NCBI RefSeq assembly: GCF_001187905.1
Contig: NZ_LGIS01000016.1
Span: 96,751 to 160,750 of the forward strand
Direction: 5' to 3'
DNA: 64,000 nt
Source: Pantoea sp. RIT-PI-b
GTDB taxonomy: Bacteria > Pseudomonadota > Gammaproteobacteria > Enterobacterales > Enterobacteriaceae
Of this stretch, positions 40,247 through 48,893 are shown in pieces. The notes under the pieces are model-generated. The model made no database searches. It worked only from the letters and a program-made list of their open reading frames with translations, and was not told the origin of the DNA. The position numbers and the translations under genes are program-made. How positions within the stretch are numbered: the first letter of the stretch is position 1; the number at the start of each line of letters is the position of its first letter.

Positions 40247-40862
40247 GCTGTTAATTGAAAAACTCGGACGCGAGATGCGCCCAGTTAAGCCGCTGCGATC
40301 TACCGGCTGGCGCGTCTTCGCCTGGCTGCTGCTGGCGTTACCCTGCGGGATTGCCGCCAGCCTATTGGTGCAGCGCAGTTTCACCGACTGGGCACAGCCC
40401 GGCGCGCTGCAGGCAATGTCTCAACTGGCGCTGGCCTTTGTACTCGGCACGCTAGCGATCCGCAGCGCCTTTGATATGAGCATCGCTGGACGTCGCAGCA
40501 TCAGCTGGAAAGCGCTGCTGCCGATCGGTTTTCTGTGGCTGGGCATGAGCATCAGCCAGATTCCCGGCGAAGTGCCGCTGGTGCACGACAACGACAGCAC
40601 GCGCTGCTTTACCTTTCTGTTGGTGGTCAGTGCGCCCATGATGGTGCTGATGATCGCCAGCCTGCGCCGCACCCGCGCGCTGCATCCGGTACGCAGTTTA
40701 GCCATGGCAGGATTGGGCGTTTCTTGCATGGCGGTGACGCTGCTGGCGTTTTGTCATCCGGTGCATCTGCATCCGCTGGATTTTGTCATGCATCTGGCGG
40801 CGATCGTGACGATCGTGGCGATGACGGTGCTGGTGGGGAAGCGCTGGGTGACGCTGAAGTGA
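40233..40862 (+). CDS. NrsF-type (DUF1109) membrane anti-sigma factor
   Basis: This 209-residue protein starts at ATG 40233 with a short cytoplasmic N terminus (DHELLIEKLGREMRPVKPLRS), which in NrsF proteins contacts the sigma factor. Six hydrophobic segments follow. Two Cys (DSTRCFTFLL and GVSCMAV) and a His-rich stretch (FCHPVHLHPLD near 172-182) are placed as in relatives that sense metals or oxidants through periplasm-facing thiols. It is the last gene of the redox operon. DUF1109 membership and the operon position are consistent. Confidence 0.85.
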   Translation: MTDHELLIEKLGREMRPVKPLRSTGWRVFAWLLLALPCGIAASLLVQRSFTDWAQPGALQAMSQLALAFVLGTLAIRSAFDMSIAGRRSISWKALLPIGFLWLGMSISQIPGEVPLVHDNDSTRCFTFLLVVSAPMMVLMIASLRRTRALHPVRSLAMAGLGVSCMAVTLLAFCHPVHLHPLDFVMHLAAIVTIVAMTVLVGKRWVTLK

Positions 40863-40874
40863 AGACCAAATAAA

Positions 40875-40898
40875 CAAGGGGGATTTTAATCCCCCTTG
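40875..40898. terminator. Bidirectional terminator-like hairpin
   Basis: CAAGGGGGATT and AATCCCCCTTG are perfectly complementary, with A/T-rich bases in the centre and CTTG at the end. It lies in the 40-base gap between the convergent nrsF-like and yiaK genes. Confidence 0.7.
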
Positions 40899-40902
40899 CA
40901 TC

Positions 40903-41922
40903 TCAACCGCCCGCTGCCAACTGCTGCACTTCACGCCAAACGCCCTCATCCACTGGAATGCCTGCCGATCTATTACGCTCACGAGTGGCTTTTTGACGCT
41001 GACCCGGCCAGGTGACGCTGCTAAATCCTTCCGCCACAGCGGATCCATTCACATACTGCTGGATAGTTTCAGCCAACTGCTCAGTAAACGCTTTGCCGCT
41101 TAGCTGCGCGGGATCGAACACCATAAAGATCTGACTAGCGCCGGTACAGCTGCCTTGTTGGATAGCATCGATCTCAGCAGTACAGCTGCCCCCCGACAGC
41201 AGCGCAGCCATCGCATCCAGCAAAATCGCCATGCCGGAGCCCTTCCAGAAACCGGTGGGCAGAATGCGCATGGATTGCTCGATGGGCGCGGGATCGCGGG
41301 TCAGGTTTCCTTGCTGATCAAAGCCGCCAGGATACGGCAGCTGTTCTCCTTGCAGACGCGTCACCTGCAGCTTGCCATACGAATATTGTGACATTGCCAT
41401 ATCCAGCACCAGCGGCCCCTCCTTGCCTGGCACCGCCATCACAAAGGGGTTATTGCCGAGGCGAGTATTTTTACCCCCCCATGCCGGCATGCAGGATTCG
41501 GTGTTAGTCCAGCAAATCGCTGCCATGCCCTGCTCTGCCGCACGCCACCCATAGGTGCCTCCACGCATCCAGTGCGTTGTGTTGCGCATGGCCACCAGCC
41601 CCATCCCGTGCTCACGCGCTAACTCTGTCGCGCGATCGACAGCCAGAACAGCATTGGTAATGCCCGCTCCGCGCTGTCCATCCCATACTTCCATTACGGA
41701 AAGACTTTTTACCCGTTCCGGCACCGCATGCGCATCAACCCACCCCTTTTGCAGGTAATCGACGAAGCGCGCTACCCGGTTAAGGCCGTGCGACGGAATA
41801 CCGTCACAGCTGGTTTCAGTATGAATTTGTGCGCACAGTGCCGCGGGTTTAGCCGCCATTCCAGCGTTGAGCAGGGCCTGTTCGATGGTGGACTGCATGA
41901 TCTCAAAGGTTATGCGTGTCAT
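40903..41922 (-). CDS. yiaK: 2,3-diketo-L-gulonate (3-dehydro-L-gulonate) reductase YiaK/DlgD
   Basis: Read from ATG 41922, this 339-residue protein of the LDH2/malate-dehydrogenase-like family matches E. coli YiaK. Shared blocks are SHGLNRVARFVDYLQKG near 45, AVDRATELAREHGMGLVAMRNTTHWMRGGTYGW (about 95-127), ICWTNTESCMPAWGGK, MAMSQYSYGKLQVTRL, and RILPTGFWKGSGMAILLDAMA near 230. It uses NAD(P)H to reduce 2,3-diketo-L-gulonate. It is co-transcribed with the GPH symporter, whose 3' end it overlaps by 20 bases. The rest of the yia operon is absent. In this family the catalytic His is in the SHG motif. Confidence 0.9.
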   Translation of the reverse strand: MTRITFEIMQSTIEQALLNAGMAAKPAALCAQIHTETSCDGIPSHGLNRVARFVDYLQKGWVDAHAVPERVKSLSVMEVWDGQRGAGITNAVLAVDRATELAREHGMGLVAMRNTTHWMRGGTYGWRAAEQGMAAICWTNTESCMPAWGGKNTRLGNNPFVMAVPGKEGPLVLDMAMSQYSYGKLQVTRLQGEQLPYPGGFDQQGNLTRDPAPIEQSMRILPTGFWKGSGMAILLDAMAALLSGGSCTAEIDAIQQGSCTGASQIFMVFDPAQLSGKAFTEQLAETIQQYVNGSAVAEGFSSVTWPGQRQKATRERNRSAGIPVDEGVWREVQQLAAGG

Positions 41923-43468
41923 GTTGCTGGTTTCCTTTAGCCGTAAGGTTTTCAGCGCGTGGATCAATGCGCTGCATAATATCGTTATTGCCCCATAAAC
42001 TGGCCCACGGCCAGCCGGTAAGTTTTTCGGCCACTGCGCGCGTCTCAGCGGACGCCTCAGCGCCAGTGCCACCTGCATGACGACGCTGGATCTCGGCGAT
42101 TAACAGCGCGTGATTGTGGCGATTCAGGCTGAAGCCGCGCGCGCTAAATAGGCCGACGACGAGGAAGATCAGCGCGCCAATACCAAACACCAGCGCGATG
42201 CCGTGAACGGCTTCAGGTGGCTGGCTCACCGCACCTTTGCCGGCAAAACCATAGGATTGCAGTACCAACCCAACGATAAACAGCGCCACCGCCTGCACCG
42301 CTTTGCGCACAAACGTCATCACGCCAGCAAAAATGCCTTCGCGACGCTGGCCCGTCAGCATTTCATCCACGTCAGGAATAAAGCTGTAGATGTTCCAGCA
42401 AACGTACTGCGTCCCCGAACGTCCCATTCCCATCACAATGGCCGCACCCCATACCATCCACATCTGCGCGCTAATGCCAAACGCGTAGAAACTGATAAAC
42501 AGCGCCACGCTGGTCAGCATCAGGTACTGCGCCAGCTTATACGCCGCGCCGTTGCCAATATGAATGCAGAAGGGAATCCACGCCGCGATGCAGAAGAACT
42601 GCACTACTGACATAAAGGTCATGCTGTTAGCGGCATCAATGGCGCTATGGCCCAGGACAAAGATGATGTAATACGCCAGCACGGCGCCAAGTACATCGAG
42701 CGCCACATAAGCCCCGAGATACATGCCAACATGCTGACGGAAAGTACGCACCTGGAAGGTGGAGAGCAGTGAACGAAACAGCGCTTTCATATCGCGCTTG
42801 AACTCAACCGGCGCAGGCTTCTCAGTGATTTCAATGGCGCGCTCCCAGGTAAAGAAGTAGAGCCCAAAAATCACGATAGCGAAGAGCGTGGCAAAGATAA
42901 CCGCCATATACAGGAAGGAGGATGACGCATCATCACCCAGCACAGCAATAATTGCCCCTGGAAGCCAGGCGGCAAGAATGCCCGCGCCCATGGAAAAGAA
43001 CATGCGGACGCCGGTGAGACGGGAGCGCACATGGAAATCGTGGGCCATTTCTGCCGCCAGCGTTTCGTAAGGCACGATAACCAGCGTGTAGCAGGCGTAG
43101 AACAAGATGTATGTGGCGAGGTAGTAAGCGAATCCCATGTCGCTCACCCACATCATGATGTAGCTGAAGAACACCAGCGGTGCGCCGATCAGGAAGAAAA
43201 AGCCACGGCGACCAAAGCGCTGACCAAGACGATTGCGCCAGAAGTTGTCTGTGACATAGCCCATTAACGGATCAAAAAAGGCATCCAGCAGACGTGCGAA
43301 AGCGATAACGGCACCGGCTTCTGCCGGGCTTAATCCGCCGTAAGTGGTGTAAAAATACATTAGCCAGAGGCCAAGTATCGTGAAACTGCCGCCACCAAAA
43401 ACATCGCCGCCGCCATAGGCCAGCATGTTTCTCAACTTGATGGGTTTCTCTTCGGAACGGTTAATCAT
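41903..43468 (-). CDS. GPH family sugar:cation symporter
   Basis: ATG 43468 gives about 521 residues; an upstream GTG at 43477 is in frame. The protein has about 12 helices and glycoside-pentoside-hexuronide symporter motifs: RNMLAYGGGDVFGGGSF at the start, FARLLDAFFDPLMGYVTDN with the conserved Asp residues (about 62-81) and RFGRRGFFFLIGAPLVF. The C-terminal tail is long and hydrophilic. With yiaK overlapping its end, the substrate is likely a sugar acid such as a diketogulonate or hexuronate. No regulator gene is adjacent. Confidence 0.88.
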   Translation of the reverse strand: MINRSEEKPIKLRNMLAYGGGDVFGGGSFTILGLWLMYFYTTYGGLSPAEAGAVIAFARLLDAFFDPLMGYVTDNFWRNRLGQRFGRRGFFFLIGAPLVFFSYIMMWVSDMGFAYYLATYILFYACYTLVIVPYETLAAEMAHDFHVRSRLTGVRMFFSMGAGILAAWLPGAIIAVLGDDASSSFLYMAVIFATLFAIVIFGLYFFTWERAIEITEKPAPVEFKRDMKALFRSLLSTFQVRTFRQHVGMYLGAYVALDVLGAVLAYYIIFVLGHSAIDAANSMTFMSVVQFFCIAAWIPFCIHIGNGAAYKLAQYLMLTSVALFISFYAFGISAQMWMVWGAAIVMGMGRSGTQYVCWNIYSFIPDVDEMLTGQRREGIFAGVMTFVRKAVQAVALFIVGLVLQSYGFAGKGAVSQPPEAVHGIALVFGIGALIFLVVGLFSARGFSLNRHNHALLIAEIQRRHAGGTGAEASAETRAVAEKLTGWPWASLWGNNDIMQRIDPRAENLTAKGNQQHDTHNL

Positions 43469-43895
43469 CAGCAGCACCTTGTCAGGAGTTATGCCTTAAT
43501 GATTTACATTTGATTAACTGCCATACAAGAATGTTTCTAATATTTTGTGAGACTCAACCACTTTTCACCATGAGGGGGCGATTAAATTGTGACCGGTAAG
43601 AGATTTTGGGGATAACCATGAAATTGCGGATTGACCAGGCGGTCCTGTGAGCTGCACTGACGATGAGAAAAAGAACGCTCCAAATCGATATCGGCGTGCT
43701 ACCAGAATAGCTCTCCTGGATGGGGCGGTACTGAAGTGAAGTAGTAATACCTATAAGGTTATTGTTTTGATGCGAGAGACACGAAGCAGAAGATTAAAAA
43801 TTAGCGCAGTCACATGGTAAAGGTCACATTTGTAAACTATAAAATAATAGCAATAAGAGAACTATTCCCATCATTTACCTCATCCAAGGACATGT
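43469..43895. other. 427-base intergenic region
   Basis: No convincing gene is present. The left part must hold the promoter of the GPH-yiaK operon. It contains A+T-rich blocks and weak CRP-like half sites (TGTGAGACTCAACCAC, TGTGACCGGTAAGAGA) that I do not call. The right end holds the upstream element ATTAGCGCAGTCACA and an A+T-rich promoter (CTATAAAATAATAG) for the DUF1471-type gene. Confidence 0.4.
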
Positions 43896-44165
43896 ATGAA
43901 AAAATTAATTTTCGTATTATTAGCAAGCTCATTATCATTTAGCGCCTTTGCTGCAGAGCTAATGACAAAAGTAGAGTTTGAAAAGGTAAAAGATCAGTAT
44001 GTTGAGGTGGGCGAGATTTCTACCTCAGGTGAAACCGATGCTGCCAGTGCTAAAGAGGAGTTGTCGAAAAAGGCCGATGAAAAAGGTGGCGATATTTATA
44101 TTGTTACCTCAGCGAATACCAATAACAAAATATATGGTACCGCCATCGTCTACAAGAAAAAGTAA
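43896..44165 (+). CDS. YdgH/BhsA-type (DUF1471) small periplasmic protein, copy 3
   Basis: This 89-residue protein has a signal peptide (KKLIFVLLASSLSFSAFAAE, cut near 20) and a DUF1471 domain: a strand near VEVGEISTSG, a helix in DAASAKEELSKKADEKGGD and a strand IYIVTSANTNNKIYGTAIVYKKK. It differs clearly from the tandem pair at 24.3-24.9 kb but shares the SANTNN turn and a similar upstream element. It is more A+T-rich than its neighbours. It carries its own strong terminator. Confidence 0.85.
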   Translation: MKKLIFVLLASSLSFSAFAAELMTKVEFEKVKDQYVEVGEISTSGETDAASAKEELSKKADEKGGDIYIVTSANTNNKIYGTAIVYKKK

Positions 44166-44173
44166 TGGCAAAA

Positions 44174-44226
44174 ACGGCCTTAGCATGGCGTTATAATATA
44201 ACTAAGGCTTAGGCCGTTCTTTTTTC
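44174..44226 (+). terminator. Terminator of the third DUF1471 gene
   Basis: ACGGCCTTAG at 44174-44183 pairs with CTTAGGCCGT at 44208-44217, with one mismatch, followed by TTCTTTTTTC. Confidence 0.75.
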
Positions 44227-44257
44227 TTTATAAGTCTGGCCCACCGTATTGCAATAA

Positions 44258-44287
44258 AAAAGGGCGATTCCAGCGAACCGCCCTTTT
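44258..44287 (-). terminator. Terminator of the PRISE-type reductase gene
   Basis: AAAAGGGCG and CGCCCTTTT form a 9-bp stem around 12 bases. Because both sides carry A/T runs it can work in both directions. On the minus strand it follows the reductase gene by 14 bases. Confidence 0.8.
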
Positions 44288-44301
44288 AATTCAGCGAACT
44301 T

Positions 44302-45369
44302 TTACTGCGGAATGACCTTATCCGCCTTCAGCCGATCAAACAGCTGTGTGAATGAATCCAGCGTGGAACGATAGCCGGTGAAGCCCGCTTTGCGGCTTTT
44401 GCTCATGTCGGTAAAAGCTTCCATCGGACGGCCCAAATCGGCATCGGTGTGCCACCAGGATGCGAGCTTAGTAATGTCCGCTTCGCGCAGCTGATAACGC
44501 GCTGCCACATCACGCCAGGCGTCCGCCGCTTCCTGCATGCGCCCTTCCAGCGGCATCATCTGCGCCGGATAGTCCGCCGCTTCCACGCCGAAATAGGCCG
44601 CCAGACGTGGCCACAACCAATTCCAGCGGAACACATCACCGTTGACTGCGTTGAAATCCTGATTGGCCGCTTCGGCCGCCGTCGCCGCCCACAGCAACTG
44701 CTCGGCCAGCAAACCGGCATCGGTCACATCGGAAACACCGTTCCACTGCTCTGGCGAGCCTGGGAAGATAAACGGCAAGCCCTGCTCGCGACACAGCGTG
44801 GCGTAAACCGCCAGCGTCTGGCCCATATTCATCGCGTTACCCAGTGCAAAACCGACGATGGAGTGTGGACGATGCACGCTCCAGCGATAGCCATATTTCT
44901 CCGCACCGGCAAAGACTTCGTCTTCCTGCGCGTAATAGAAGTTATCGACCGGCTGACGCCCCTGCTCCTCGCGGAATGGCGTAACCGGTACCGCGCCTTT
45001 ACCGTAGGCTTCGAAGGGACCGAGGTAATGCTTCAGGCCGGTTACCAGCGCCACATGCGCGCCATTCAGGCGTTCACCCAGGGCTTCAATCACGTTACGC
45101 ACCATGCCGCCATTAACGCGAATGTTCTCTTTCTCATTTTCCTGACGCGACCACACGCTAAAGAACAGGGCATCCGGCTTCTCCTGCGCCAGCGCGGCAC
45201 GCACCGCGTCTGCATCCGTGAGATCGGCGGTCAAGCTGCGACAGCCTTCCGGCACCGCGCCGCGTCCGCGTGATAAGCCGCTTACCTGCCAGCCTTCGCG
45301 CTGCAGTTTTTCTGCCAGCGCACGTCCAATCACACCGCTGATGCCTACAATCAATGCCTGCTTTTGCAT
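44302..45369 (-). CDS. PRISE-type SDR (progesterone 5-beta-reductase/iridoid-synthase-like)
   Basis: This 355-residue NAD(P)H-dependent reductase has the glycine-rich cofactor motif LIVGISGVIGRALAEKL (G-x-G-x-x-G type, 6-22). PRISE-family motifs follow: VTGLKHYLGPFEAYG near 110 (active-site Lys region), NFYYAQEDEVF near 148 (catalytic Tyr) and WSVHRPHSIVGF near 167. Plant and bacterial PRISE enzymes reduce activated C=C bonds of enones. It is divergent from a LysR gene, which likely controls it. The natural substrate is unknown. Confidence 0.85.
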   Translation of the reverse strand: MQKQALIVGISGVIGRALAEKLQREGWQVSGLSRGRGAVPEGCRSLTADLTDADAVRAALAQEKPDALFFSVWSRQENEKENIRVNGGMVRNVIEALGERLNGAHVALVTGLKHYLGPFEAYGKGAVPVTPFREEQGRQPVDNFYYAQEDEVFAGAEKYGYRWSVHRPHSIVGFALGNAMNMGQTLAVYATLCREQGLPFIFPGSPEQWNGVSDVTDAGLLAEQLLWAATAAEAANQDFNAVNGDVFRWNWLWPRLAAYFGVEAADYPAQMMPLEGRMQEAADAWRDVAARYQLREADITKLASWWHTDADLGRPMEAFTDMSKSRKAGFTGYRSTLDSFTQLFDRLKADKVIPQ

Positions 45370-45469
45370 TTCAATTCTCCTCAGTTTCAGTAATGATGAG
45401 TTTAATAGAGAATTAAATTCCTATCTCTGGCATTAATTCACGGCATTCACAACCTGAGTTCACCAATCG

Positions 45470-46372
45470 ATGCACGATCAACGCCTGAAAGATATCGTCC
45501 CCTTTGTCGCCAGCGTGGAGAGCGGCAGCTTTGCCGCGGCTGCCGAGCGTCTGCACTTAACCGGTTCCGCAGTGAGTAAGAGCGTAACGCGGCTGGAAAC
45601 ACGCCTCGGCTCGCGCCTGTTGGAGCGTACCACGCGCAGCCTGAAACTCACCGACGCTGGCAACGCTTATTACCAAACCTGTTTGCGCATTATGGAGGAG
45701 CTGGCTGAAGCCGAAGCGGTGCTGGCGGCGCAGCGCACCATTCCCTCTGGCCGCTTGCGCCTCGCGGTGCCGAATACTTACGGTCGCCTCGGCGTGATGC
45801 CGCTGTTGATTCCCTTTTGTCAGCAGCATCCGGATGTCGAACTGAATCTGACGTTTTCCGATCGTTTTATCGATCTCTTTGACGAGGGAATTGACGTGGC
45901 GGTGCGCATTGGCGGATCGCCCGATCTGCCCGCCTCGCTCGGCTGTCGCCAGATGGGTCGCGAACGCATGGTGTTTTGCGCCTCAGCGGATTATCTGGCG
46001 CGCGTCGGTCGACCGAACAGTGAAAGCGAGCTGTTACAGCATCAGGCGATCCTGTATGAACGCGTCGATGGCAGCACCAAACCGTGGTTATTCACTACCG
46101 AAGATGGTTATCCACACTGGCGCAACGTGCCGCACCGTATGGCGCTGGGCGATGTGGATGCACAAGTGCAGGCGGTGTGTGGCGGGCTTGGCGTCGCGCA
46201 GATGCCATCATGGTTGATACGTGAGCCGCTGGCGCGCGGCGATCTGCAGATCATTCTGCCCGAACAGCAGCCGGACGGTTTAGCCTTAACGCTGATCTGG
46301 CCGCGCCGCAAACAGCTGCTTCCCAAAGTCGATGCGTTGCTGGCAGCGCTAGAAGGATTATCGATCCGTTAA
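45470..46372 (+). CDS. LysR family regulator
   Basis: This 300-residue protein has the LysR helix-turn-helix (FVASVESGSFAAAAERLHLTGSAVSKSVTRLETRLGSRLLERTTR, about 12-57) and a periplasmic-binding-like effector domain (PSGRLRLAVPNTYGRLGVMPLL near 92; FDEGIDVAVRIG near 140; VCGGLGVAQMPSWLI near 242). It belongs to the DsdC/CrgA-like group common beside oxidoreductases. It is divergent from the PRISE-type reductase, with 100 bases between them holding the shared promoter. Confidence 0.9.
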   Translation: MHDQRLKDIVPFVASVESGSFAAAAERLHLTGSAVSKSVTRLETRLGSRLLERTTRSLKLTDAGNAYYQTCLRIMEELAEAEAVLAAQRTIPSGRLRLAVPNTYGRLGVMPLLIPFCQQHPDVELNLTFSDRFIDLFDEGIDVAVRIGGSPDLPASLGCRQMGRERMVFCASADYLARVGRPNSESELLQHQAILYERVDGSTKPWLFTTEDGYPHWRNVPHRMALGDVDAQVQAVCGGLGVAQMPSWLIREPLARGDLQIILPEQQPDGLALTLIWPRRKQLLPKVDALLAALEGLSIR

Positions 46373-46377
46373 ATTGC

Positions 46378-46399
46378 GGGTGCGCATTAATGCGCACCC
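46378..46399. repeat. REP-like palindrome
   Basis: A 22-base perfect palindrome centred on CATTAATG, with arms GGGTGCGCATT and AATGCGCACCC, immediately after the LysR gene. It is a member of the GGTGCGCA family. Confidence 0.75.
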
Positions 46400-46416
46400 T
46401 ACAGTGTGTTTCGTAG

Positions 46417-46735
46417 GGTCGCCATTTATGGCGTAATGCTCGTCAGTTAAGCAGCGCACTGGCTCCGCGGGGGTTCCGCCCGCTAAGCATATGGCAGTTT
46501 CAGAATGTGTGAAGCAGGCGGCCGGGCTAAGGTCCGAAGGCGCGGACCTTAGCAATCCGCGCCTGCGCCGTCCTCGCTGTTCCCTCGCTTATCACTCCGG
46601 CCTGACGGACCGCGCGGATTCGCCATCCCTGGCTCATGCCGCGCTTTCGCCGACGTCGTGTCGGCTCATCCTGGCCGTCACTCTGCGCTCGGCGCTGCGG
46701 ATAGCGCCTAACACCGTCGCCTGTCATTACCGTAT
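46417..46735 (-). repeat. Divergent relative of the 373-bp repeat, inverted
   Basis: Starting at GGTCGCCATTTATGGCGTAA the sequence is the reverse complement of the right end of the 373-bp repeat. TCAGTTAAGC follows at the same offset and GGCAGTTTCAG about 75-86 bases in. Further in, the sequence is different (GCGGACCTTAGCAATCCGCG; CGCTTTCGCCGACGTCGTG). The boundary on the right is unclear. It appears to be a second subfamily sharing only the end module. Confidence 0.55.
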
Positions 46736-46775
46736 CTGATTTGAAATTTTGCTGACTGAAGATTTTGGGTTACCT

Positions 46776-47149
46776 GGTCGCCATGAATGGCGACCCTACA
46801 GGCGCTACAGCGATGATGATTCAGGAATAGGCATTGATGCTGCAGCGCAGGTGTTGAGGCGACATCCCAGCCCGCTGAGCGAGTGAGGGATTCCAGGGCG
46901 AGCCGCAGGGATGCGGCGAGAGGCGGCGCTGAGCAGGAGCGAATCGCCGCCGGTCCGTCAGGAATCGTGAGGGAGTGAAGGCACCGCGAAGCGGCGGGAT
47001 GGGCTGGCGCAGGGCCGGGGAGTGAAGAGGGCGTAGCCCAGACGCCCTCTTCTCGGTCGCCGCACGGCATAGCTGAAACTGCCCCAGCTAAAGGCGAACG
47101 AAAGTCGCTCAGCGCTTAACTGATCGGCATTACGCCATTTATGGCGACC
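46776..47149 (+). repeat. 373-bp interspersed repeat, copy B
   Basis: This full-length copy runs from GGTCGCCATGAATGGCGACC to GCCATTTATGGCGACC. It matches copy A throughout with scattered substitutions, for example GGCGGCGCTGAGCAGG against GGCTGCGCTGAGCAGG. It fills the gap between the inverted variant element and the stop of the MetI-like gene, in the same orientation as copies A and C. Confidence 0.85.
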
Positions 47150-47156
47150 GCTCATA

Positions 47157-47807
47157 TCAGCGGTGATTTAGCCTGCGCGACAACCTGTCGCCAAAAAACT
47201 GCAATACCGTGACCAGCGCCACCAGCACCACAATCACCGTCAGCATCACCTGCATATCAAAGCGCTGATAACCATAGCGATATGCCAGATCGCCCAAACC
47301 ACCGGCACCAATCGCGCCGGCCATCGCGGAGGCATTAATCATCGTCACCAGCGTAATGGTAAATCCGCTGACGATGCCCGGCCGCGCTTCGGGCAACAGC
47401 ACATGCCAGATAATATGCCAGCGATGAAAACCCATCGCCTGCGCCGCTTCGGTCAATCCTTTATCCACTTCACGCAGGCTCACTTCGGCGATACGCGCAA
47501 AGAACGGTGTTGCCGCCAGCGTGAGCGGCACTACCGCCGCCCACACGCCGTAGGTGGTGCCGACGATCCAGCGGGTAAAGGGGATCAGCGCCACCATCAG
47601 GATCAAAAACGGAATCGAACGGAACAGGTTCACCACCCAGCCAAGCACACGATTCAGCAGCGGACTGGGAAACAGATCGCCGCGTCCAGTCACCACCAAA
47701 ATCACCGCCATCGGCAAGCCCAAGGCCAGCGCCAGCAGCGACGACACGCCAACCATCAGCAGCGTATCCAGCAGCCCCACCCATAAACGATCAATAGCCA
47801 GTGACAT
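47157..47807 (-). CDS. MetI-like ABC transporter permease
   Basis: This 216-residue inner-membrane protein (ATG 47807) has five or six helices and the MetI core: TLLMVGVSSLLALALGLPMAV, NLFRSIPFLILMVALIPFTR near 80, and the coupling EAA loop EAAQAMGFHRWHIIWHVLLPEARPGI near 130-155. It pairs with the MetN-like ATPase, overlapping its 3' end by 17 bases, and the MetQ-like binding protein. Since the operon also encodes organosulfur oxidoreductases, the transported ligand is more likely a thioether or sulfonate compound than plain methionine. Confidence 0.9.
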   Translation of the reverse strand: MSLAIDRLWVGLLDTLLMVGVSSLLALALGLPMAVILVVTGRGDLFPSPLLNRVLGWVVNLFRSIPFLILMVALIPFTRWIVGTTYGVWAAVVPLTLAATPFFARIAEVSLREVDKGLTEAAQAMGFHRWHIIWHVLLPEARPGIVSGFTITLVTMINASAMAGAIGAGGLGDLAYRYGYQRFDMQVMLTVIVVLVALVTVLQFFGDRLSRRLNHR

Positions 47808-48891
47808 AGCCCGGAATCTCCAGTTGGTCAGCAACAGAGGTTAATAGTGCACGCGCAGCGTCAGATTCATGGCGCGCATCCAGCAGCAGCAACATCTGCC
47901 CGGTCGGTTTGCCATCCACCCACTCCACCGCGCTAAACAGCAGAGTCAGCTCACCGGCAACGCGCGTACTGAGCGCGGCCAAGTCCGGCTGCGCGCCTTG
48001 TCCGGTGTAGCGCAGCCGCACCAGCAGACGCGAATCGGTGCGCTGGCGCGTCGGCGTCAACAGCGGTTGAATTGCTTCCGGCAGCGCGCTGAATTGCGGA
48101 TTCAGCAGTTGCCGCGTGGTCTCCTGCTGTGGATCGCTATACACCTGCCACACCGGCCCGCGCTCAATAATTTCGCCCTGATCGATCACCGCCACCTGAT
48201 GACAAAGATCGTGTACCACGTCCATCTCATGGGTGATCAAAATGATGGTGATGTGGCGCTGTTGATTGATCTTCTTCAGCAACGCCAGAATCGCGCGCGT
48301 GGTTTCCGGATCGAGCGCCGAGGTTGCCTCATCGCACAGCAGCAGTTCGGGATCGTGCACCAAGGCGCGCGCAATGCCGACCCGCTGCTTCTGGCCGCCG
48401 GACAGCTGCGCAGGCCAGGCGTGCTGGCGCTGTTCCAGCCCCACCAGCGCCAGCAGTTCATCCACCTTGCGCCGCCGCTCAGCCGCAGGCACGCCCGCCA
48501 CTTTCATCGGCAGCTCAATGTTTTCACGCACCGTTTTGGCAGAGAGCAAATTGAAGTGCTGAAAAATCATGCCGGTACGACGTCGCCAATCTACCAGCTG
48601 ACGATCGCTCAGGCTGCCGAGATCGATGCCGTCAATCACCACCTGCCCGCTTGTCGGATTTTCCAGCCGGTTAAGGCAGCGAATCAGCGTTGATTTTCCG
48701 GCGCCGCTGCGGCCAATAATGCCGAAAATCTCGCCGCGCTTAACCTGCAGATCGACCGCTTTCAATGCGTCCAGGCTTTGTCCGGGATAGCGTTTACTTA
48801 AGCCGCGAATCTGCACGTGCACTCTCCCTGCCGTCTCGGCCGTCGGTGACAGCAACGCATCGCGCTCGCCGGGTAGCGTCAGGCTAACCAT
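47791..48891 (-). CDS. MetN-like ABC transporter ATPase with NIL domain
   Basis: This 366-residue ATPase has a slightly extended N terminus of about 25 residues. Walker A is GRSGAGKST (near 61), Q-loop GMIFQHFNLL, signature LSGGQKQRVGIARAL (near 168), Walker B LLLCDEATSALD and H-loop THEMDVV. The C-terminal NIL-type regulatory domain (about 290-366; LLVRLRYTG...VEWVDGKPTG) in MetN binds methionine and shuts the transporter down. It lies 2 bases after the binding-protein gene. Confidence 0.92.
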   Translation of the reverse strand: MVSLTLPGERDALLSPTAETAGRVHVQIRGLSKRYPGQSLDALKAVDLQVKRGEIFGIIGRSGAGKSTLIRCLNRLENPTSGQVVIDGIDLGSLSDRQLVDWRRRTGMIFQHFNLLSAKTVRENIELPMKVAGVPAAERRRKVDELLALVGLEQRQHAWPAQLSGGQKQRVGIARALVHDPELLLCDEATSALDPETTRAILALLKKINQQRHITIILITHEMDVVHDLCHQVAVIDQGEIIERGPVWQVYSDPQQETTRQLLNPQFSALPEAIQPLLTPTRQRTDSRLLVRLRYTGQGAQPDLAALSTRVAGELTLLFSAVEWVDGKPTGQMLLLLDARHESDAARALLTSVADQLEIPGYVTGY

Positions 48892-48893
48892 GC

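Noticed and set aside
41922..42078. Extended N terminus of the YiaK frame
   Set aside because: The extra 52 residues are a shadow of the symporter gene; known YiaK starts at the MTRITFE-type position.
43540..43620. CRP-like half sites before the GPH symporter
   Set aside because: Only one half of each site fits the consensus.
46491..46739. Open frames in the variant repeat element
   Set aside because: Arg/Ser/Pro-rich translation with no domain; the DNA shares its end with a non-coding repeat.
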